A stretch of DNA of 62,938 bases from Paracoccaceae bacterium (GCA_024742705.1 JANSXZ010000022.1:1-62938); one strand, 5' to 3'. Counted from the stretch's first letter, positions 1 to 10,998 are shown. Made by a program: numbers and translations. The notes: generated by a model from the letters alone, not told the origin.

Positions 1-1680
<1,680 letters not shown>

Positions 1681-1701
1681 CCGGCCCGGATCGAAGAATC
1701 G

Positions 1702-1733
1702 AAAAGGGCGGCCGCTTCTCGCGCCGCCCTTTT
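1702..1733. terminator. Bidirectional intrinsic terminator between acnA and ccmG
   Basis: A perfect 11-bp stem (AAAAGGGCGGC at 1702-1712 paired with GCCGCCCTTTT at 1723-1733) encloses a 10-nt loop. The plus strand ends in TTTT for acnA. The opposite strand also reads into TTTT, so it can serve the convergent ccm operon. Confidence 0.85.
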
Positions 1734-1763
1734 CCTTTCGCCCCAAATATCCCCGCCGGAGGC
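1734..1763 (-). repeat. 3'-end intergenic repeat core, copy 1
   Basis: On the minus strand this reads GCCTCCGGCGGGGATATTTG followed by GGGCGAAAGG. The same stretch recurs almost unchanged at 21087 and 31981, with variants at 24179, 26396, 42956 and 47521. This copy lies about 100 nt downstream of ccmG, in the orientation of that gene, and abuts the acnA terminator. Confidence 0.8.
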
Positions 1764-1861
1764 TCAAATCTCTTGCCCGGCACGAACCAGAGGCACAGCC
1801 AAAATGGCTGCGCGCAGCACGCGGGCCACGGGCGGCAGGAAATGGTGTGCGCCGCAGGCGC

Positions 1862-2401
1862 TCAGTCGGATTGCGCCGCGGCCAGCGCGGGGCGGATCGT
1901 CTCTTCCATCACGCGCCCGGTGATCGGCCCGGCGAACCGCAAAAGGATCGTGCCCGTTCCGTCGACGACATAGGTCTCCGGCACGCCATAGACGCCCCAG
2001 TCCAGCGCCATGCGGCCGCTGGCATCGGCGCCCAACCCGACATAGGGATCGCCCAGCTCGTCCAGAAACGCCAGAGCATCGACCGGCTTGTCCTTGTAGT
2101 TGACGCCATAGACAGGGATGCCCTCGGCGGCCAACACATCAAGGTTCGGGTGTTCCACCCGACAGGGCGCGCACCAGCTGGCCCAGTAATTCACCAGTTT
2201 CACTTCGCCGTCTCGCAGCGTGGCATCGTCAAAGGGGGTTTTGCCCGGCAACGGCGTGATCGCAACCGGCGGCGCGGGCTGCCCCGCGCGCGTCGATGGC
2301 AAGGCGTCGGGATCATCGCGGAACATGCCGATCCCGGCCAAGGCGACAAAGCCCAGGAACACCAGCGGCGGCGCAACCATCAACGGCGATACCCTAGCCA
2401 T
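1862..2401 (-). CDS. ccmG: Cytochrome c biogenesis thiol:disulfide oxidoreductase CcmG/DsbE
   Basis: Periplasm-facing thioredoxin-like protein that reduces apocytochrome c cysteines, or the CcmH disulfide, before heme attachment. It has 179 residues. An N-terminal membrane anchor spans residues 8-26, the redox motif WCAPC has its cysteines at 77 and 80, and GVPETYVVDG carries the cis-proline loop. The ATG at 2401 was chosen because it directly precedes the hydrophobic anchor; the frame is open further upstream but that part runs through ccmD and looks non-coding. It overlaps the ccmD stop by 8 nt, so the two are probably translationally coupled. CcmE, CcmF and CcmH are not in this window. Confidence 0.93.
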   Translation of the reverse strand: MARVSPLMVAPPLVFLGFVALAGIGMFRDDPDALPSTRAGQPAPPVAITPLPGKTPFDDATLRDGEVKLVNYWASWCAPCRVEHPNLDVLAAEGIPVYGVNYKDKPVDALAFLDELGDPYVGLGADASGRMALDWGVYGVPETYVVDGTGTILLRFAGPITGRVMEETIRPALAAAQSD

Positions 2402-2552
2402 CGCGGCGCATCCTCGCTTCGATGGCGCGCAGGTCGGCGCGCACACGCCTGCCGCGCCAAAGCGACAGGGCCACCAGCGCCACCAGAAGGACGATCGAGG
2501 CGGCATAGGCGCTCAGCACCGTGTCGGCGTATTTTCCCAGGTCCGGCATCAT
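2394..2552 (-). CDS. ccmD: Heme exporter protein CcmD
   Basis: Small single-span membrane protein of 52 residues that helps release holo-CcmE from the CcmABC heme-handling complex. One hydrophobic segment lies at residues 16-32, followed by the very basic tail (LWRGRRVRADLRAIEARMRR) typical of CcmD. Two ATG codons stand in tandem (2552 and 2549). The first overlaps the ccmC stop as ATGA, which is the usual arrangement. It is too short for many gene callers but its place between ccmC and ccmG makes the call firm. Confidence 0.88.
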   Translation of the reverse strand: MMPDLGKYADTVLSAYAASIVLLVALVALSLWRGRRVRADLRAIEARMRRDG

Positions 2553-3283
2553 GCGGCCCCTGCCCTTTCCCGCGCGATCAGCGCGCGCATCCGCCGGGCG
2601 CGGATTTCGGTTCCGGTGCGGTAGAGAACCAGCGCCACGAACAACAGCACGAACCCAGCGATACAGACCAGCAACGGCTGGTAGAACACGTCGGCCACGT
2701 TCTTTTCCTTGTCCAGGCTCAGCGATGCGCCCTGGTGCAGGCCCTGGTTCCAGAAGTTGACGGCATAGCGACTGAGCAGCGCAAACACCGATCCCACAAG
2801 GCACAGCACCGATGTCAGATCGGCCGCCGTATCGGGATTGTCGATCGCCGCCCACAGCGCGATGTAACCGAGGTAGAACAGGAACAGGATCAGAAACGAG
2901 GTCAGCCGCGGATCCCATGCCCACCAGGTGCCCCACATCGGCTGGCCCCAGATCGCCCCGGTGACCAGCGCGATCAGCGTCATCGCGACACCCACAGGGG
3001 CCGCCGCCCGCGCCGCCAGCGCACTGACGTGATGCCGCCGCACCAACCATATCAGCGAGGCAACCAGCATCATCAGCCAGGCATTGATCGCCATCAGCGC
3101 CGAAGGCACATGCAGATAGATGATCTTCACCGTCGAACCCTGCCGGAAATCGTCCGGGGTAAAGAAGAAACCCCAGACCAGACCCACCACGAGGCATAGG
3201 CCCGACAGCGCCCAGAACGCCGGCAACACCCGTTCCGAGGTGGCCAGGAACTTCTTCGGATTTGCGTATTCCCACAGCGACAT
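2549..3283 (-). CDS. ccmC: Heme ABC transporter permease CcmC
   Basis: Inner-membrane protein of 244 residues that transfers heme to the chaperone CcmE. It has six predicted membrane spans. The heme-handling WWD signature is seen as WGTWWAWDPRLTS (residues 118-130), flanked by the two conserved periplasmic histidines at about 58 (YLHVPSA) and 183 (GLHQGA). Length and motifs match the family. A good ribosome-binding site (AAAGGAAGGA) lies upstream in the 35-bp gap after ccmB. Confidence 0.95.
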   Translation of the reverse strand: MSLWEYANPKKFLATSERVLPAFWALSGLCLVVGLVWGFFFTPDDFRQGSTVKIIYLHVPSALMAINAWLMMLVASLIWLVRRHHVSALAARAAAPVGVAMTLIALVTGAIWGQPMWGTWWAWDPRLTSFLILFLFYLGYIALWAAIDNPDTAADLTSVLCLVGSVFALLSRYAVNFWNQGLHQGASLSLDKEKNVADVFYQPLLVCIAGFVLLFVALVLYRTGTEIRARRMRALIARERAGAA

Positions 3284-3318
3284 GAGCGGTATCTAGTCCT
3301 TCCTTTATGGCTCTGCAA

Positions 3319-3975
3319 CTAGCGCAAATTGACGCGTAGAACCGCCGCGCTGGCAAAAGGCAAAAGCGCGATCGCACCTGCCGAAATGCCCGCCAGCATC
3401 AGCATAGGCGTGATTGCATCCATGCCCTGCGCGCCCCGCCGCGCCACCTCGGCACCAAAGATCAGCGTCGGAACATAAAGCGGCATCACCAGCAGCGACA
3501 ACAGCAACCCGCCCCGCTTCAGTCCCACGGTCAGCGCCGCGCCGAAGGTGCCGATCACCGAAAGCGCCGGCGTACCCAGCGCAAGCGATACCACGATCCA
3601 CAAGAACCCCTGGGCCGGCAGGTTCAGCAGCACCCCAAGGACCGGCGCCGCCAGCACCAGCGGCAGCCCCGTGGTGATCCAGTGCGCCAGGGCCTTTACG
3701 CTCACCACGCCTTCCAGAGGCAGCGGCGCCGTCGCCAGCAGGTCCAGCGATCCGTCCTCCCAGTCCAGCGCCAGCAACCGGTCGAGCGACAGCAGACAGG
3801 CCAGCAACGCGCCCAGCCACAAGACCCCCGGCGCAATGCTCGACAGCAGCGCCGACTGCGGCCCGACACTGAAAGGAACCATCACCGTCACGATCAGGAA
3901 GAACGCCAGACCCAGGCCAAACCCGCCCCCCGCGCGCAAGGCCAGCCGCAGGTCGCGCAGCAACAAGGCAATCAC
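3319..3975 (-). CDS. ccmB: Heme exporter permease CcmB
   Basis: Membrane subunit of the CcmABCD complex, 218 residues with about six hydrophobic spans. The N-terminal [18 protein letters not shown] and the central [22 protein letters not shown] stretch are typical of the family. Its ATG overlaps the ccmA stop by 4 nt, so it should be made together with the ATPase subunit CcmA. It works at the inner membrane in the ATP-dependent release of holo-CcmE. Confidence 0.95.
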   Translation of the reverse strand: MIALLLRDLRLALRAGGGFGLGLAFFLIVTVMVPFSVGPQSALLSSIAPGVLWLGALLACLLSLDRLLALDWEDGSLDLLATAPLPLEGVVSVKALAHWITTGLPLVLAAPVLGVLLNLPAQGFLWIVVSLALGTPALSVIGTFGAALTVGLKRGGLLLSLLVMPLYVPTLIFGAEVARRGAQGMDAITPMLMLAGISAGAIALLPFASAAVLRVNLR

Positions 3976-4586
3976 AGGAAGGCCTCGTCGGTGTCGTCCC
4001 AGGCGGGGATGCGCGCCTTGTACCCGGCCACGTCCAGAACCTGCGCATCGAGGCCCAGATCGATATGCGTCGCCATCACCGCCATGCCACCGCCGGCCAG
4101 ATGCCCGCGCACCGCATCCGCAAACTGCGCGGTCGCATCGCGGTCCAGCGAAACCGTGGGTTCGTCCATCGCCCAGATGGTGCGCCCGGTCACAAGCATC
4201 CGCGCAAGGCCCAGCCGCCGCTTCTGCCCGGCCGACAGCGCCCCCGCGGGACGTTCGGCCAGATCCGACAGCGCATAGGCGGTCAGCGCCGGGGCGATAT
4301 CGCGGTGCCCGAACACCCGCGCCCAGAACCGCAGGTTCTCGACCACGCTCAGCGTCGGTTTCAGGCCGTCGGCATGAGCGGCATAGGCAACACGGTCCTC
4401 GGCGCCCCGGATGGTGCCGGCCAGCGGCGGCTGCAACCCGGCGAGGGTGCGCAGGAGCGTGGTCTTGCCGGCGCCGTTCGGACCACGCAGCACCACCGCC
4501 TGCCCCGGCGACAGATCGAAGCAGATGCCTTCCAGAACCGGCACACCGCCGCGCGCCACAGCCAGATCGCGGACCGTCAGATCCAC
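3972..4586 (-). CDS. ccmA: Heme ABC exporter ATP-binding protein CcmA
   Basis: Cytoplasmic ATPase of 204 residues. Walker A is GPNGAGKTT (35-43), the ABC signature is [13 protein letters not shown], and Walker B is [15 protein letters not shown] hydrolysis drives release of heme-loaded CcmE from CcmC/CcmD. It begins 3 nt after the stop of the MTH938-like gene, so this upstream gene probably shares its mRNA. Confidence 0.95.
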   Translation of the reverse strand: MDLTVRDLAVARGGVPVLEGICFDLSPGQAVVLRGPNGAGKTTLLRTLAGLQPPLAGTIRGAEDRVAYAAHADGLKPTLSVVENLRFWARVFGHRDIAPALTAYALSDLAERPAGALSAGQKRRLGLARMLVTGRTIWAMDEPTVSLDRDATAQFADAVRGHLAGGGMAVMATHIDLGLDAQVLDVAGYKARIPAWDDTDEAFL

Positions 4587-4589
4587 CCG

Positions 4590-4943
4590 TCAGACCGGCA
4601 GCATGGCAAGCGCCACGCGCCGCCCTTCCGACAACAGCACGTTGTAGGTGCGCGCCGCGGCGGGCGATGCCATCGTTTCCACACCGATCCCGCGCGCTTC
4701 CAGCCGGTCGCGCAAGGCAGCGGGAATATGCGCGATTTCGCCCCCGGTCCCGATGAACAGCACATCCACCTGCCCGGCCAGCGCGGCCAGCGGCGCATCG
4801 TCTTCATAGCCGGCCCACAGCCCGGTGCCGCCCGGACCTGTCAGCACGGCGCCCTCGTAGACCGCGCCGCCGATCCGGAAAAACCCCGGACCATAGCCCT
4901 CGACCGGTCTGGCGTCGTTGAAGGTCACTTCGTTCAGGCGCAT
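4590..4943 (-). CDS. MTH938/NDUFAF3-like domain protein
   Basis: Small cytoplasmic protein of 117 residues of the Mth938 (DUF498/DUF598) family, related to the mitochondrial complex I assembly factor NDUFAF3. Recognisable features are the N-terminal YGPGFFRIGG, the central DVLFIGTGGEI and the ARTYNVLLSEGRRVA segment. It is complete, has a short hydrophobic core and no signal peptide. It sits between the TauE permease and ccmA with 16- and 3-bp gaps, inside the Sec-Ccm gene run. The biochemical role in bacteria is not established; a link to membrane protein or respiratory complex assembly is inference. Confidence 0.88.
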   Translation of the reverse strand: MRLNEVTFNDARPVEGYGPGFFRIGGAVYEGAVLTGPGGTGLWAGYEDDAPLAALAGQVDVLFIGTGGEIAHIPAALRDRLEARGIGVETMASPAAARTYNVLLSEGRRVALAMLPV

Positions 4944-4959
4944 CGCTTGGCTCCGTCCG

Positions 4960-5712
4960 TCAATCCAGTATCGGCAGGCCGGCGATCACCGCCAGCCCGA
5001 CCACCGCATAGGCGGCGCCACGGTAAATCCGTTCGTGGGCGGGGTCAAACAGGCGCTGGCCGATCAGCACGGTCACCGTGTAGGGCAAGGCCAGAAGACA
5101 GGCCAGCCAGACGGTGACGGCATGCACCATCCCGCCCAACGCCAGGTTGACGATCAGAACCACGTCCATCAGCCCCAGAAACAGGATGGTGTTCGCCCGC
5201 ACCGCCTGCGCACCGCGCTGGCTGGCCAGGTTGAAGATGATCACCACCGGCCCGGTCAGCCCGGTCAGCCCGCCCAGAACACCGGCCGTGCCGCCTATGG
5301 CCGCCCGCCCCCGCAGGCCCGGCGTTCCATGCCAGCGCCATCCCGCGATCACCGCCACCAGCGTGACACAGGCGATCACCGTGATGATCCACCGCAGCAC
5401 TATGGGGTCGCTGCGCGCCATGATCCACAGCCCCACGGGAACCGTCAGAACCGCGACGGCCGCCATCGTGCCCACCTCGGCGCGGTCTGCACTGGCCCAT
5501 GCCCGCGGCAGCAGGGCCCCGGTGCTGAACACGCCGGTCACCGTGATCAGAAGGATCACATCGGCTGCCGGCAGGAACTGTCCGGCGACCGGCACGAAGA
5601 TCAGCGCCGTGCCAAACCCGGTAAAGCCGCGCACCATGCCGGCCACGGCGATCGTTGCCATCATCCACCACAACCCCGGCGTCGCCAGCAGCGCGGCGGC
5701 CAGGTCAGGCAT
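4960..5712 (-). CDS. TauE/SafE-family sulfite exporter-like permease
   Basis: Inner-membrane protein of 250 residues with about eight hydrophobic spans. The N-terminal repeat GMVRGFTGFGTALIFVPV and the second repeat GVLGGLTGLTGPVVIIF are the paired half-motifs of the TauE/SafE (TSUP) family, which exports small organic or inorganic anions such as sulfite or sulfoacetate. The substrate cannot be read from the sequence. Its start overlaps the end of secF by 8 nt, so it is co-expressed with the Sec genes. Confidence 0.9.
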   Translation of the reverse strand: MPDLAAALLATPGLWWMMATIAVAGMVRGFTGFGTALIFVPVAGQFLPAADVILLITVTGVFSTGALLPRAWASADRAEVGTMAAVAVLTVPVGLWIMARSDPIVLRWIITVIACVTLVAVIAGWRWHGTPGLRGRAAIGGTAGVLGGLTGLTGPVVIIFNLASQRGAQAVRANTILFLGLMDVVLIVNLALGGMVHAVTVWLACLLALPYTVTVLIGQRLFDPAHERIYRGAAYAVVGLAVIAGLPILD

Positions 5713-6673
5713 CGATGTTGGCGAACTGATTGCCTTCGGTGTTGTCGGGTTTCGACCAGTCGCGCTTGACCCCCAGCCAAAGCAGGATGGTCGATGCCAC
5801 GAAGACCGACGAATAGGTGCCCACGATCACGCCCCAGATCATCGCGAAGACAAAGCCGCGGATCACGTCGCCGCCCAGCACATAAAGCGAAATCAGCGCC
5901 AGCAGCGTGGTGACGGATGTCATCATTGTGCGGCTGAGGGTTTCGTTGATCGAGATGTTCAGCACCTCGGCCAGATCCCGGCTCTTGTATTTGCGCAGGT
6001 TTTCCCGGACCCGGTCGAAGACGACGACCGTATCGTTCAGCGAATAGCCCACGATGGTCAGCAGAGCCGCGATGATCGCCAGATCGAAGCGTATCTGCAA
6101 TTCCGAGAAGATGCCTATGGTCAGGATCACATCGTGCACAAGGGCGGCCACCGCCCCCAGCGCGAATTGCCATTCGAACCTGAGCCAGATGTAGATCAGC
6201 ACCGCGCCGATCGCCAGGATCACCGCGATCACTGCCGTCTGGATCAATTCACCCGACACCTTCGGCCCCACCGATTCGACGGATATGAACCGGATGTCGG
6301 GCACCTCGGCGAGCAGCGCGTTCTCAACATCTTCGATCATCTGGGTGCTGACCGCTTCTTCGCCGTCCTGGGCCTGGATCCGCACCATCGCCACATTCTG
6401 TTCGGGGCCGAACGTGGGGTCGAAGACCTCGGTTATGCTGATATCGCCCAGCCCCAGCCGGTCGATGGCGCCCCGGTACAACCCGACGTCGACGGGCTGT
6501 GCGCTTTCGGTGCGGATGGTGGTGCCCCCGCGGAAGTCGATGCCAAAGTTCAGCCCCTGCACCATGAACGAGACGAAGGCGATCACCATCATCAGGCCCG
6601 AAATACCCAGCCAGAGCTTCCAGCGCGAAAAGAAGTCGAAGCGCGTCTCCTGCGGAACCAGTTTCAGTCGCAT
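5705..6673 (-). CDS. secF: Protein translocase subunit SecF
   Basis: Inner-membrane RND-like subunit of 322 residues that, with SecD, uses the proton gradient to complete protein export through SecYEG. It has one N-terminal span (about residues 20-38), a periplasmic P1 domain that includes FGIDFRGGT, and five C-terminal spans with GYSLNDTVVVFDRVREN, the family hallmark. The gene starts 1 nt after secD ends. The order yajC-secD-secF is the usual one. Confidence 0.96.
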   Translation of the reverse strand: MRLKLVPQETRFDFFSRWKLWLGISGLMMVIAFVSFMVQGLNFGIDFRGGTTIRTESAQPVDVGLYRGAIDRLGLGDISITEVFDPTFGPEQNVAMVRIQAQDGEEAVSTQMIEDVENALLAEVPDIRFISVESVGPKVSGELIQTAVIAVILAIGAVLIYIWLRFEWQFALGAVAALVHDVILTIGIFSELQIRFDLAIIAALLTIVGYSLNDTVVVFDRVRENLRKYKSRDLAEVLNISINETLSRTMMTSVTTLLALISLYVLGGDVIRGFVFAMIWGVIVGTYSSVFVASTILLWLGVKRDWSKPDNTEGNQFANIDA

Positions 6674-6674
6674 G

Positions 6675-8336
6675 TCACACCTCGATTGTTTTGGGGCGGC
6701 GGCGTTCGAACCACATCACGATCATCAGGCGGGTCACGAAGATCGCGGTGAACACCGAGGTCAGGATGCCCAGCCCCAGCGTGATCGCAAAGCCGCGCAC
6801 CGGCCCCGAGCCCATGGCGAAAAGGATAACGGCGGTGATGAAGGTGGTGATGTTGGCATCGAGAATCGCGCTCAGCGCCTTTTCATAGCCAAGGTCGATG
6901 GCGCGCGCCGGGCCCTTGGCGGTACGCAGTTCCTCGCGGATGCGTTCGAACACCAGCACGTTGGCATCCACCGCCATGCCGACGGTCAGAACGATCCCCG
7001 CGATGCCCGGCAGGGTCAACGTGGCGCCGATCAGGCTGAGAAGGCCGAAGATCAGCGCGATGTTGAGGATCAGCGCGACATTGGCAAACAGGCCGAAAAG
7101 GCCATAGCTGAGCGCCATGAAACCCAGCACCGCCACAAAGGCGACGATCGTGGCGATCTGGCCCGCTTCGATGCTGTCCTGGCCCAGTTCGGGGCCGATT
7201 GTGCGCTCTTCCAGGAATTCCAGCCCGGCGGGCAACGCGCCGGCGCGCAGCAGCACGGCAAGGTTCGTGCTTTCCTCGACCGAGAAGTTTCCGGTGATGA
7301 TACCCGATCCGCCAGGAATGTGGCTCTGGATCACCGGTGCGCTGATCACCTCCTGATCCAGGACGATGGCAAAGGGATTGCCGATGTTTTCGGCCGTGTA
7401 ATCGCCGAATTTGCGCGCGCCAGTGGGGTTGAACCGGAAGCTGACCGCCGGGCGGCCGTTCTGATCGAACGACGGCTGCGCATCCACAAGTTCCTCGCCG
7501 GTCACGACCGGGGCGGATTCCAGGGTGTAGAACACGTCGGCCTCGTCCAGTGATGGCAGAACCTCGTTGCCGATGCCGGGATTGGTGTCGGCGCTGGACC
7601 CGCGGCCGATCACCGGCTGAAACGTCAGCTGCGCGGTGGTGCCGATGATCGCCTTCAACTCGGCCGCGCTGCCGATGCCGGGCACCTGGATCAGGATGCG
7701 GTCGACGCCCTGGCGCTGGATCGTCGGCTCGCGGGTGCCCACCTCGTCGATGCGGCGGCGGATGATCTCCAGCGCCTGTTGCACCGTCCGGTCGTCCGAT
7801 GCCAGCTTTTCGGCGTCCGACAGGCGCACCGTCACGATGTCATCGGCGCCGCTGACCGTCAGATCGGTGGATCCCGCGCCGCTCAGCGTCTGGATCGGGC
7901 GGGCCAGCCCACGCACCACTTCAAGCGCGCGGGCCATCCCGTCGGGATTGCCGATGCGCACGCGCAGTTCGTCGGGCGCGGAAGGTTGCAGGCGGATCGT
8001 GCCCACGGTGGCGCGTTCGTCGCGCAGCACATCGCGGATTTCAGGCCACATGCCCTCCATCCGCGCGGCATAGACATCCGCCACCCGGACCTCTGCCAGA
8101 AGGTGCGCACCGCCACGCAGATCGAGTCCCAGATTGACCAGCCCGCTGGGCATCCAGTTGGGCCAGCGCGCGGCATCTGCGGCCAGCGCCTCGGTCTCGC
8201 CGCCGATCTCGATCGCGGCGACCGCATCGTTGTGCATCTCGACCCGGCTGTAAAAGCCGTTTGGCAGGGCCAGAAGCACGCCCGTTGCGCAGGCCAGCCA
8301 GATCAGCACCCGTTTCCAAAGATCAATCTGTAGCAT
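6675..8336 (-). CDS. secD: Protein translocase subunit SecD
   Basis: Partner of SecF, 553 residues. It has an N-terminal span (about 8-25), the LGLDLRGGAHLL motif, a large periplasmic region (the head domain includes QVPGIG), and five C-terminal spans with GMAVDANVLVFERIREE, which corresponds to the conserved D-containing motif of the proton path. The size is normal for an alphaproteobacterial SecD. It follows yajC by 33 bp. Confidence 0.96.
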   Translation of the reverse strand: MLQIDLWKRVLIWLACATGVLLALPNGFYSRVEMHNDAVAAIEIGGETEALAADAARWPNWMPSGLVNLGLDLRGGAHLLAEVRVADVYAARMEGMWPEIRDVLRDERATVGTIRLQPSAPDELRVRIGNPDGMARALEVVRGLARPIQTLSGAGSTDLTVSGADDIVTVRLSDAEKLASDDRTVQQALEIIRRRIDEVGTREPTIQRQGVDRILIQVPGIGSAAELKAIIGTTAQLTFQPVIGRGSSADTNPGIGNEVLPSLDEADVFYTLESAPVVTGEELVDAQPSFDQNGRPAVSFRFNPTGARKFGDYTAENIGNPFAIVLDQEVISAPVIQSHIPGGSGIITGNFSVEESTNLAVLLRAGALPAGLEFLEERTIGPELGQDSIEAGQIATIVAFVAVLGFMALSYGLFGLFANVALILNIALIFGLLSLIGATLTLPGIAGIVLTVGMAVDANVLVFERIREELRTAKGPARAIDLGYEKALSAILDANITTFITAVILFAMGSGPVRGFAITLGLGILTSVFTAIFVTRLMIVMWFERRRPKTIEV

Positions 8337-8369
8337 AAGCCTGCCTTTTCAACGCAGTGGCAGGACCGC

Positions 8370-8654
8370 CTATTTCGCCGGCTCGGTCTTGGAGGTGACG
8401 GTGGCGATGGTCGATTTGACGACGCGCACCTTCACGTTCTCGGCCAGTTCGACCTCGATCTCGTTGTCGTCCTTGACCTTCGAGACCTTGCCGATCAACC
8501 CGCCCTGGGTCACCACCTGATCGCCCCGGCGCAGCGCGGCCACCATGGCCTGATGTTCTTTCACCTTTTTCTGCTGAGGTCGGATCAGCAGGAAATACAT
8601 GATCGCGAAGATCAGGATAAGAGGAAGAAACTGGGCGAGTGCGCTGCCGTCCAT
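8370..8654 (-). CDS. yajC: Preprotein translocase subunit YajC
   Basis: Accessory subunit of SecDF, 94 residues. One N-terminal membrane span (about 8-24) is followed by the diagnostic [14 protein letters not shown] and an SH3-like cytoplasmic domain with [17 protein letters not shown]. It is the first gene of a ten-gene minus-strand run, and its promoter must lie in the 250-bp divergent gap shared with serS. Confidence 0.96.
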   Translation of the reverse strand: MDGSALAQFLPLILIFAIMYFLLIRPQQKKVKEHQAMVAALRRGDQVVTQGGLIGKVSKVKDDNEIEVELAENVKVRVVKSTIATVTSKTEPAK

Positions 8655-8904
8655 GCGGGATGTCCTTTCTGACCGAAACGCGGGGTGTCCCGCGAAGTTG
8701 CGCGGAACCTATGCGCTGTGCGCGCCCTGTGCAAGGCGGCGCGGCCCCGAAACCGGCCACCGGCGCCAGATTACCGGCACCGCGCCGGGCCGGCCCCGCG
8801 CGCCTTGGCGCAAGCCGGCCAAACCGGTCATCCTGCGGTTTTACCCCGGCGCGAAACTGCGTCATAAGAACGGCGGAGCGACTCAGGAAACCAGGACCAG
8901 ACCC

Positions 8905-10194
8905 ATGCATGACATCCGTGCCATCCGCGAAAACCCGGCCGCCTTCGATGCGGCCCTGTCGCGTCGCGGGGATGCCCCGGTGTCGGCGGCGATCCTTGCG
9001 CTGGACACGGCGCGGCGCGAAAGGATCACCGCGGCCGAAGCGGCACAGGCCGAACAGAACAAGGCATCCAGATCCGTCGGCGCCGCAAGGTCGGGTGGCG
9101 ACACAGCCGAGTTCGAGCGCCTGCGCGCCCTCGTCGGCGAAAAGAAATCCGAGGTGGCGGCCATGCGGGCCGAGGCCGATGCGCTGGATGCGCAGCTGAC
9201 CGACATGCTGGCGCGGATCGCGAACCTGCCGGCCGCGGACGTGCCGGACGGCGCGGACGAGGCCGACAACGTCGAGGTGCGGCGCTGGGGCGACCAGCCG
9301 CATTTCGACTTCGGGCCGGTCGAGCACTTCGAGATCGCCGGAGTTGCGGCGTCGATGGATTTCGAAACGGCGGCCAAGATCTCGGGGGCGCGCTTCGTGA
9401 TGCTGAAGGGCGCTGTCGCGCGGATCCACCGGGCGCTGGCCCAGTTCATGATCGACCGGCATGTGGATGAAAACGGGCTGACCGAAATCAACAGCCCGGT
9501 CCTGGTGCGCGATGCGGCGATGTACGGCACCGACAAACTGCCGAAGTTCGGCGAGGACAGCTACCAGACCACCAACGGCTGGTGGCTGGTGCCCACGTCC
9601 GAGGTGCCGCTGACCTATTCGGTGGCTGACCGGGTTCTGGAACCCGATGCGCTGCCCATCCGGATGACGGCGCACACCTTGTGCTTCCGGTCGGAAGCCG
9701 GCAGCGCGGGGCGCGACACCTCAGGAATGTTGCGCCAGCACCAGTTCGAGAAGGTCGAAATGGTGTCGATCGTGCACCCCGATGAAAGCGACGCCGAGCA
9801 ACAGCGCATGTTGGGCTGCGCGCAGGGCATTCTGGAAGCGCTGGGCCTGCCCTATCGCACCGTCATATTGTGCACCGGCGATATGGGGTTTGGCGCGCGA
9901 CGCACCTATGATATCGAAGCCTGGCTGCCGGGTCAGAACGCCTATCGCGAGATATCCAGCGTTTCGACCACCGGCGATTTCCAGGCACGGCGCATGAACG
10001 CGCGGTTTCGCGGCGCCGATGGCAAACCGGCCTTCGTGCACACGCTGAACGGCTCGGGGCTGGCGGTGGGGCGCTGCCTGATCGCGGTTCTGGAGAACGG
10101 CCAGCAGGCCGACGGTTCGGTCGCCCTGCCCGCGCCGCTGGCGCCTTACCTGAGCGGGCGGCTGACACTGCGGGCGGATGGAACACTGGCCTGA
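8905..10194 (+). CDS. serS: Serine--tRNA ligase
   Basis: Class II aminoacyl-tRNA synthetase of 429 residues that charges tRNA-Ser in the cytoplasm. The N-terminal half (about 30-110) is the charged coiled-coil arm that reads the long variable arm of tRNA-Ser. Motif 2 is [17 protein letters not shown] and motif 3 is [13 protein letters not shown] at 8905 was chosen because it starts the family-typical [11 protein letters not shown] and has AGGA 8 nt upstream; the frame is open further upstream but the residues there look non-coding. The 250-bp gap before it (8655-8904) holds the divergent promoters for serS and yajC; I see no T-box or attenuator. Confidence 0.97.
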   Translation: MHDIRAIRENPAAFDAALSRRGDAPVSAAILALDTARRERITAAEAAQAEQNKASRSVGAARSGGDTAEFERLRALVGEKKSEVAAMRAEADALDAQLTDMLARIANLPAADVPDGADEADNVEVRRWGDQPHFDFGPVEHFEIAGVAASMDFETAAKISGARFVMLKGAVARIHRALAQFMIDRHVDENGLTEINSPVLVRDAAMYGTDKLPKFGEDSYQTTNGWWLVPTSEVPLTYSVADRVLEPDALPIRMTAHTLCFRSEAGSAGRDTSGMLRQHQFEKVEMVSIVHPDESDAEQQRMLGCAQGILEALGLPYRTVILCTGDMGFGARRTYDIEAWLPGQNAYREISSVSTTGDFQARRMNARFRGADGKPAFVHTLNGSGLAVGRCLIAVLENGQQADGSVALPAPLAPYLSGRLTLRADGTLA

Positions 10195-10244
10195 AGCCGA
10201 AACACCGGTCTGAACCGGCCCCAGGGCCAATGAAGGAGACGAAG

Positions 10245-10955
10245 ATGCAGATTTTCTGGGCCATCGCGGTGGCGGTTGCGGCGGTCGCCTTCGGGGCGTC
10301 GTCGTACATCGTTCCGGATTTCGGCGGCTTCGAGCCGAATCAGTTTCCGGTGCCGCAGAACGATCCGCCGGTGCAACCGGCCGGGTATGCCTTTGCGATC
10401 TGGGCGGTGATCTACCTCTGGCTGGTCGCGTCAGCGGGCTACGGCCTGCTGCGGCGTGCGACCGCCCCGGATTGGGAACCGATGCGCCCGGCGCTGGCGC
10501 TCAGCCTCGCGGTCGGCGCCACATGGTTGCCCATCGCCAAGGCCAGCCCGCTGGCCGCCGCGCTGCTGATCTGGGTGATGCTGGCGGCGGCGCTGGCGGC
10601 GCTGCTGCGCGCGCCGCTGCTTGATCGCTGGTGGGCGCGGGCGCCGCTCGGGCTCTATGCCGGTTGGCTCAGCGCCGCGTCCTGCGTCGCGCTGGGGCTG
10701 ATCCTGGCCGGCTATGGCCTGATGGAAGAACGCGCCGCCGCATTGCTGTGCCTGACCCTGGCGATTGTCCTGGCCGCGACGGTTCAGATCCTGATCGAAG
10801 GCGTGCCGGAATACGGCCTGGCGGTGATATGGGCGCTGTTGGGCGTGGTGGTGGCCAACATCGGCGGCATCGGCATGGTTTTCGTTCTGGCGCTTCTGGG
10901 GATCGTGGTGATGGCGGTGCTGTGCCTGCGGGCGCTGACGCTGCCGCGCGCCTGA
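10245..10955 (+). CDS. TspO/MBR-like (tryptophan-rich sensory) membrane protein
   Basis: Integral membrane protein of 236 residues with about six to seven hydrophobic spans. The stretch PAGYAFAIWAVIYLWL closely matches the first conserved block of TspO/MBR proteins (P..G..F.IWa.IY). It is longer than classical TspO (about 160 residues), as is common for this branch in Rhodobacteraceae. The start at 10245 was preferred over the in-frame ATG at 10230 because GGAG at 10234-10237 lies between the two and suits only the later one. Ligand (porphyrin, sterol-like or other) is unknown. It ends just before a strong hairpin at 10969-10994. Confidence 0.72.
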   Translation: MQIFWAIAVAVAAVAFGASSYIVPDFGGFEPNQFPVPQNDPPVQPAGYAFAIWAVIYLWLVASAGYGLLRRATAPDWEPMRPALALSLAVGATWLPIAKASPLAAALLIWVMLAAALAALLRAPLLDRWWARAPLGLYAGWLSAASCVALGLILAGYGLMEERAAALLCLTLAIVLAATVQILIEGVPEYGLAVIWALLGVVVANIGGIGMVFVLALLGIVVMAVLCLRALTLPRA

Positions 10956-10968
10956 AACGACCTGTCCG

Positions 10969-10994
10969 CCGGCGGTGCCGCCCGGCACCGCCGG
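10969..10994. terminator. Strong hairpin between convergent genes
   Basis: CCGGCGGTGCC at 10969-10979 pairs perfectly over 11 bp with GGCACCGCCGG at 10984-10994 around a 4-nt loop. It lies between the TspO-like gene and the 3' end of the desaturase. It has no U-tract, so it is either a structured terminator or an mRNA 3'-end stabiliser for both. Confidence 0.6.
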
Positions 10995-10998
10995 TGGA

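Noticed and set aside
8655..8904. T-box or amino-acid attenuator before serS
   Set aside because: No T-box consensus, specifier stem or leader peptide with repeated Ser codons is visible; such control would also be unexpected in this group.
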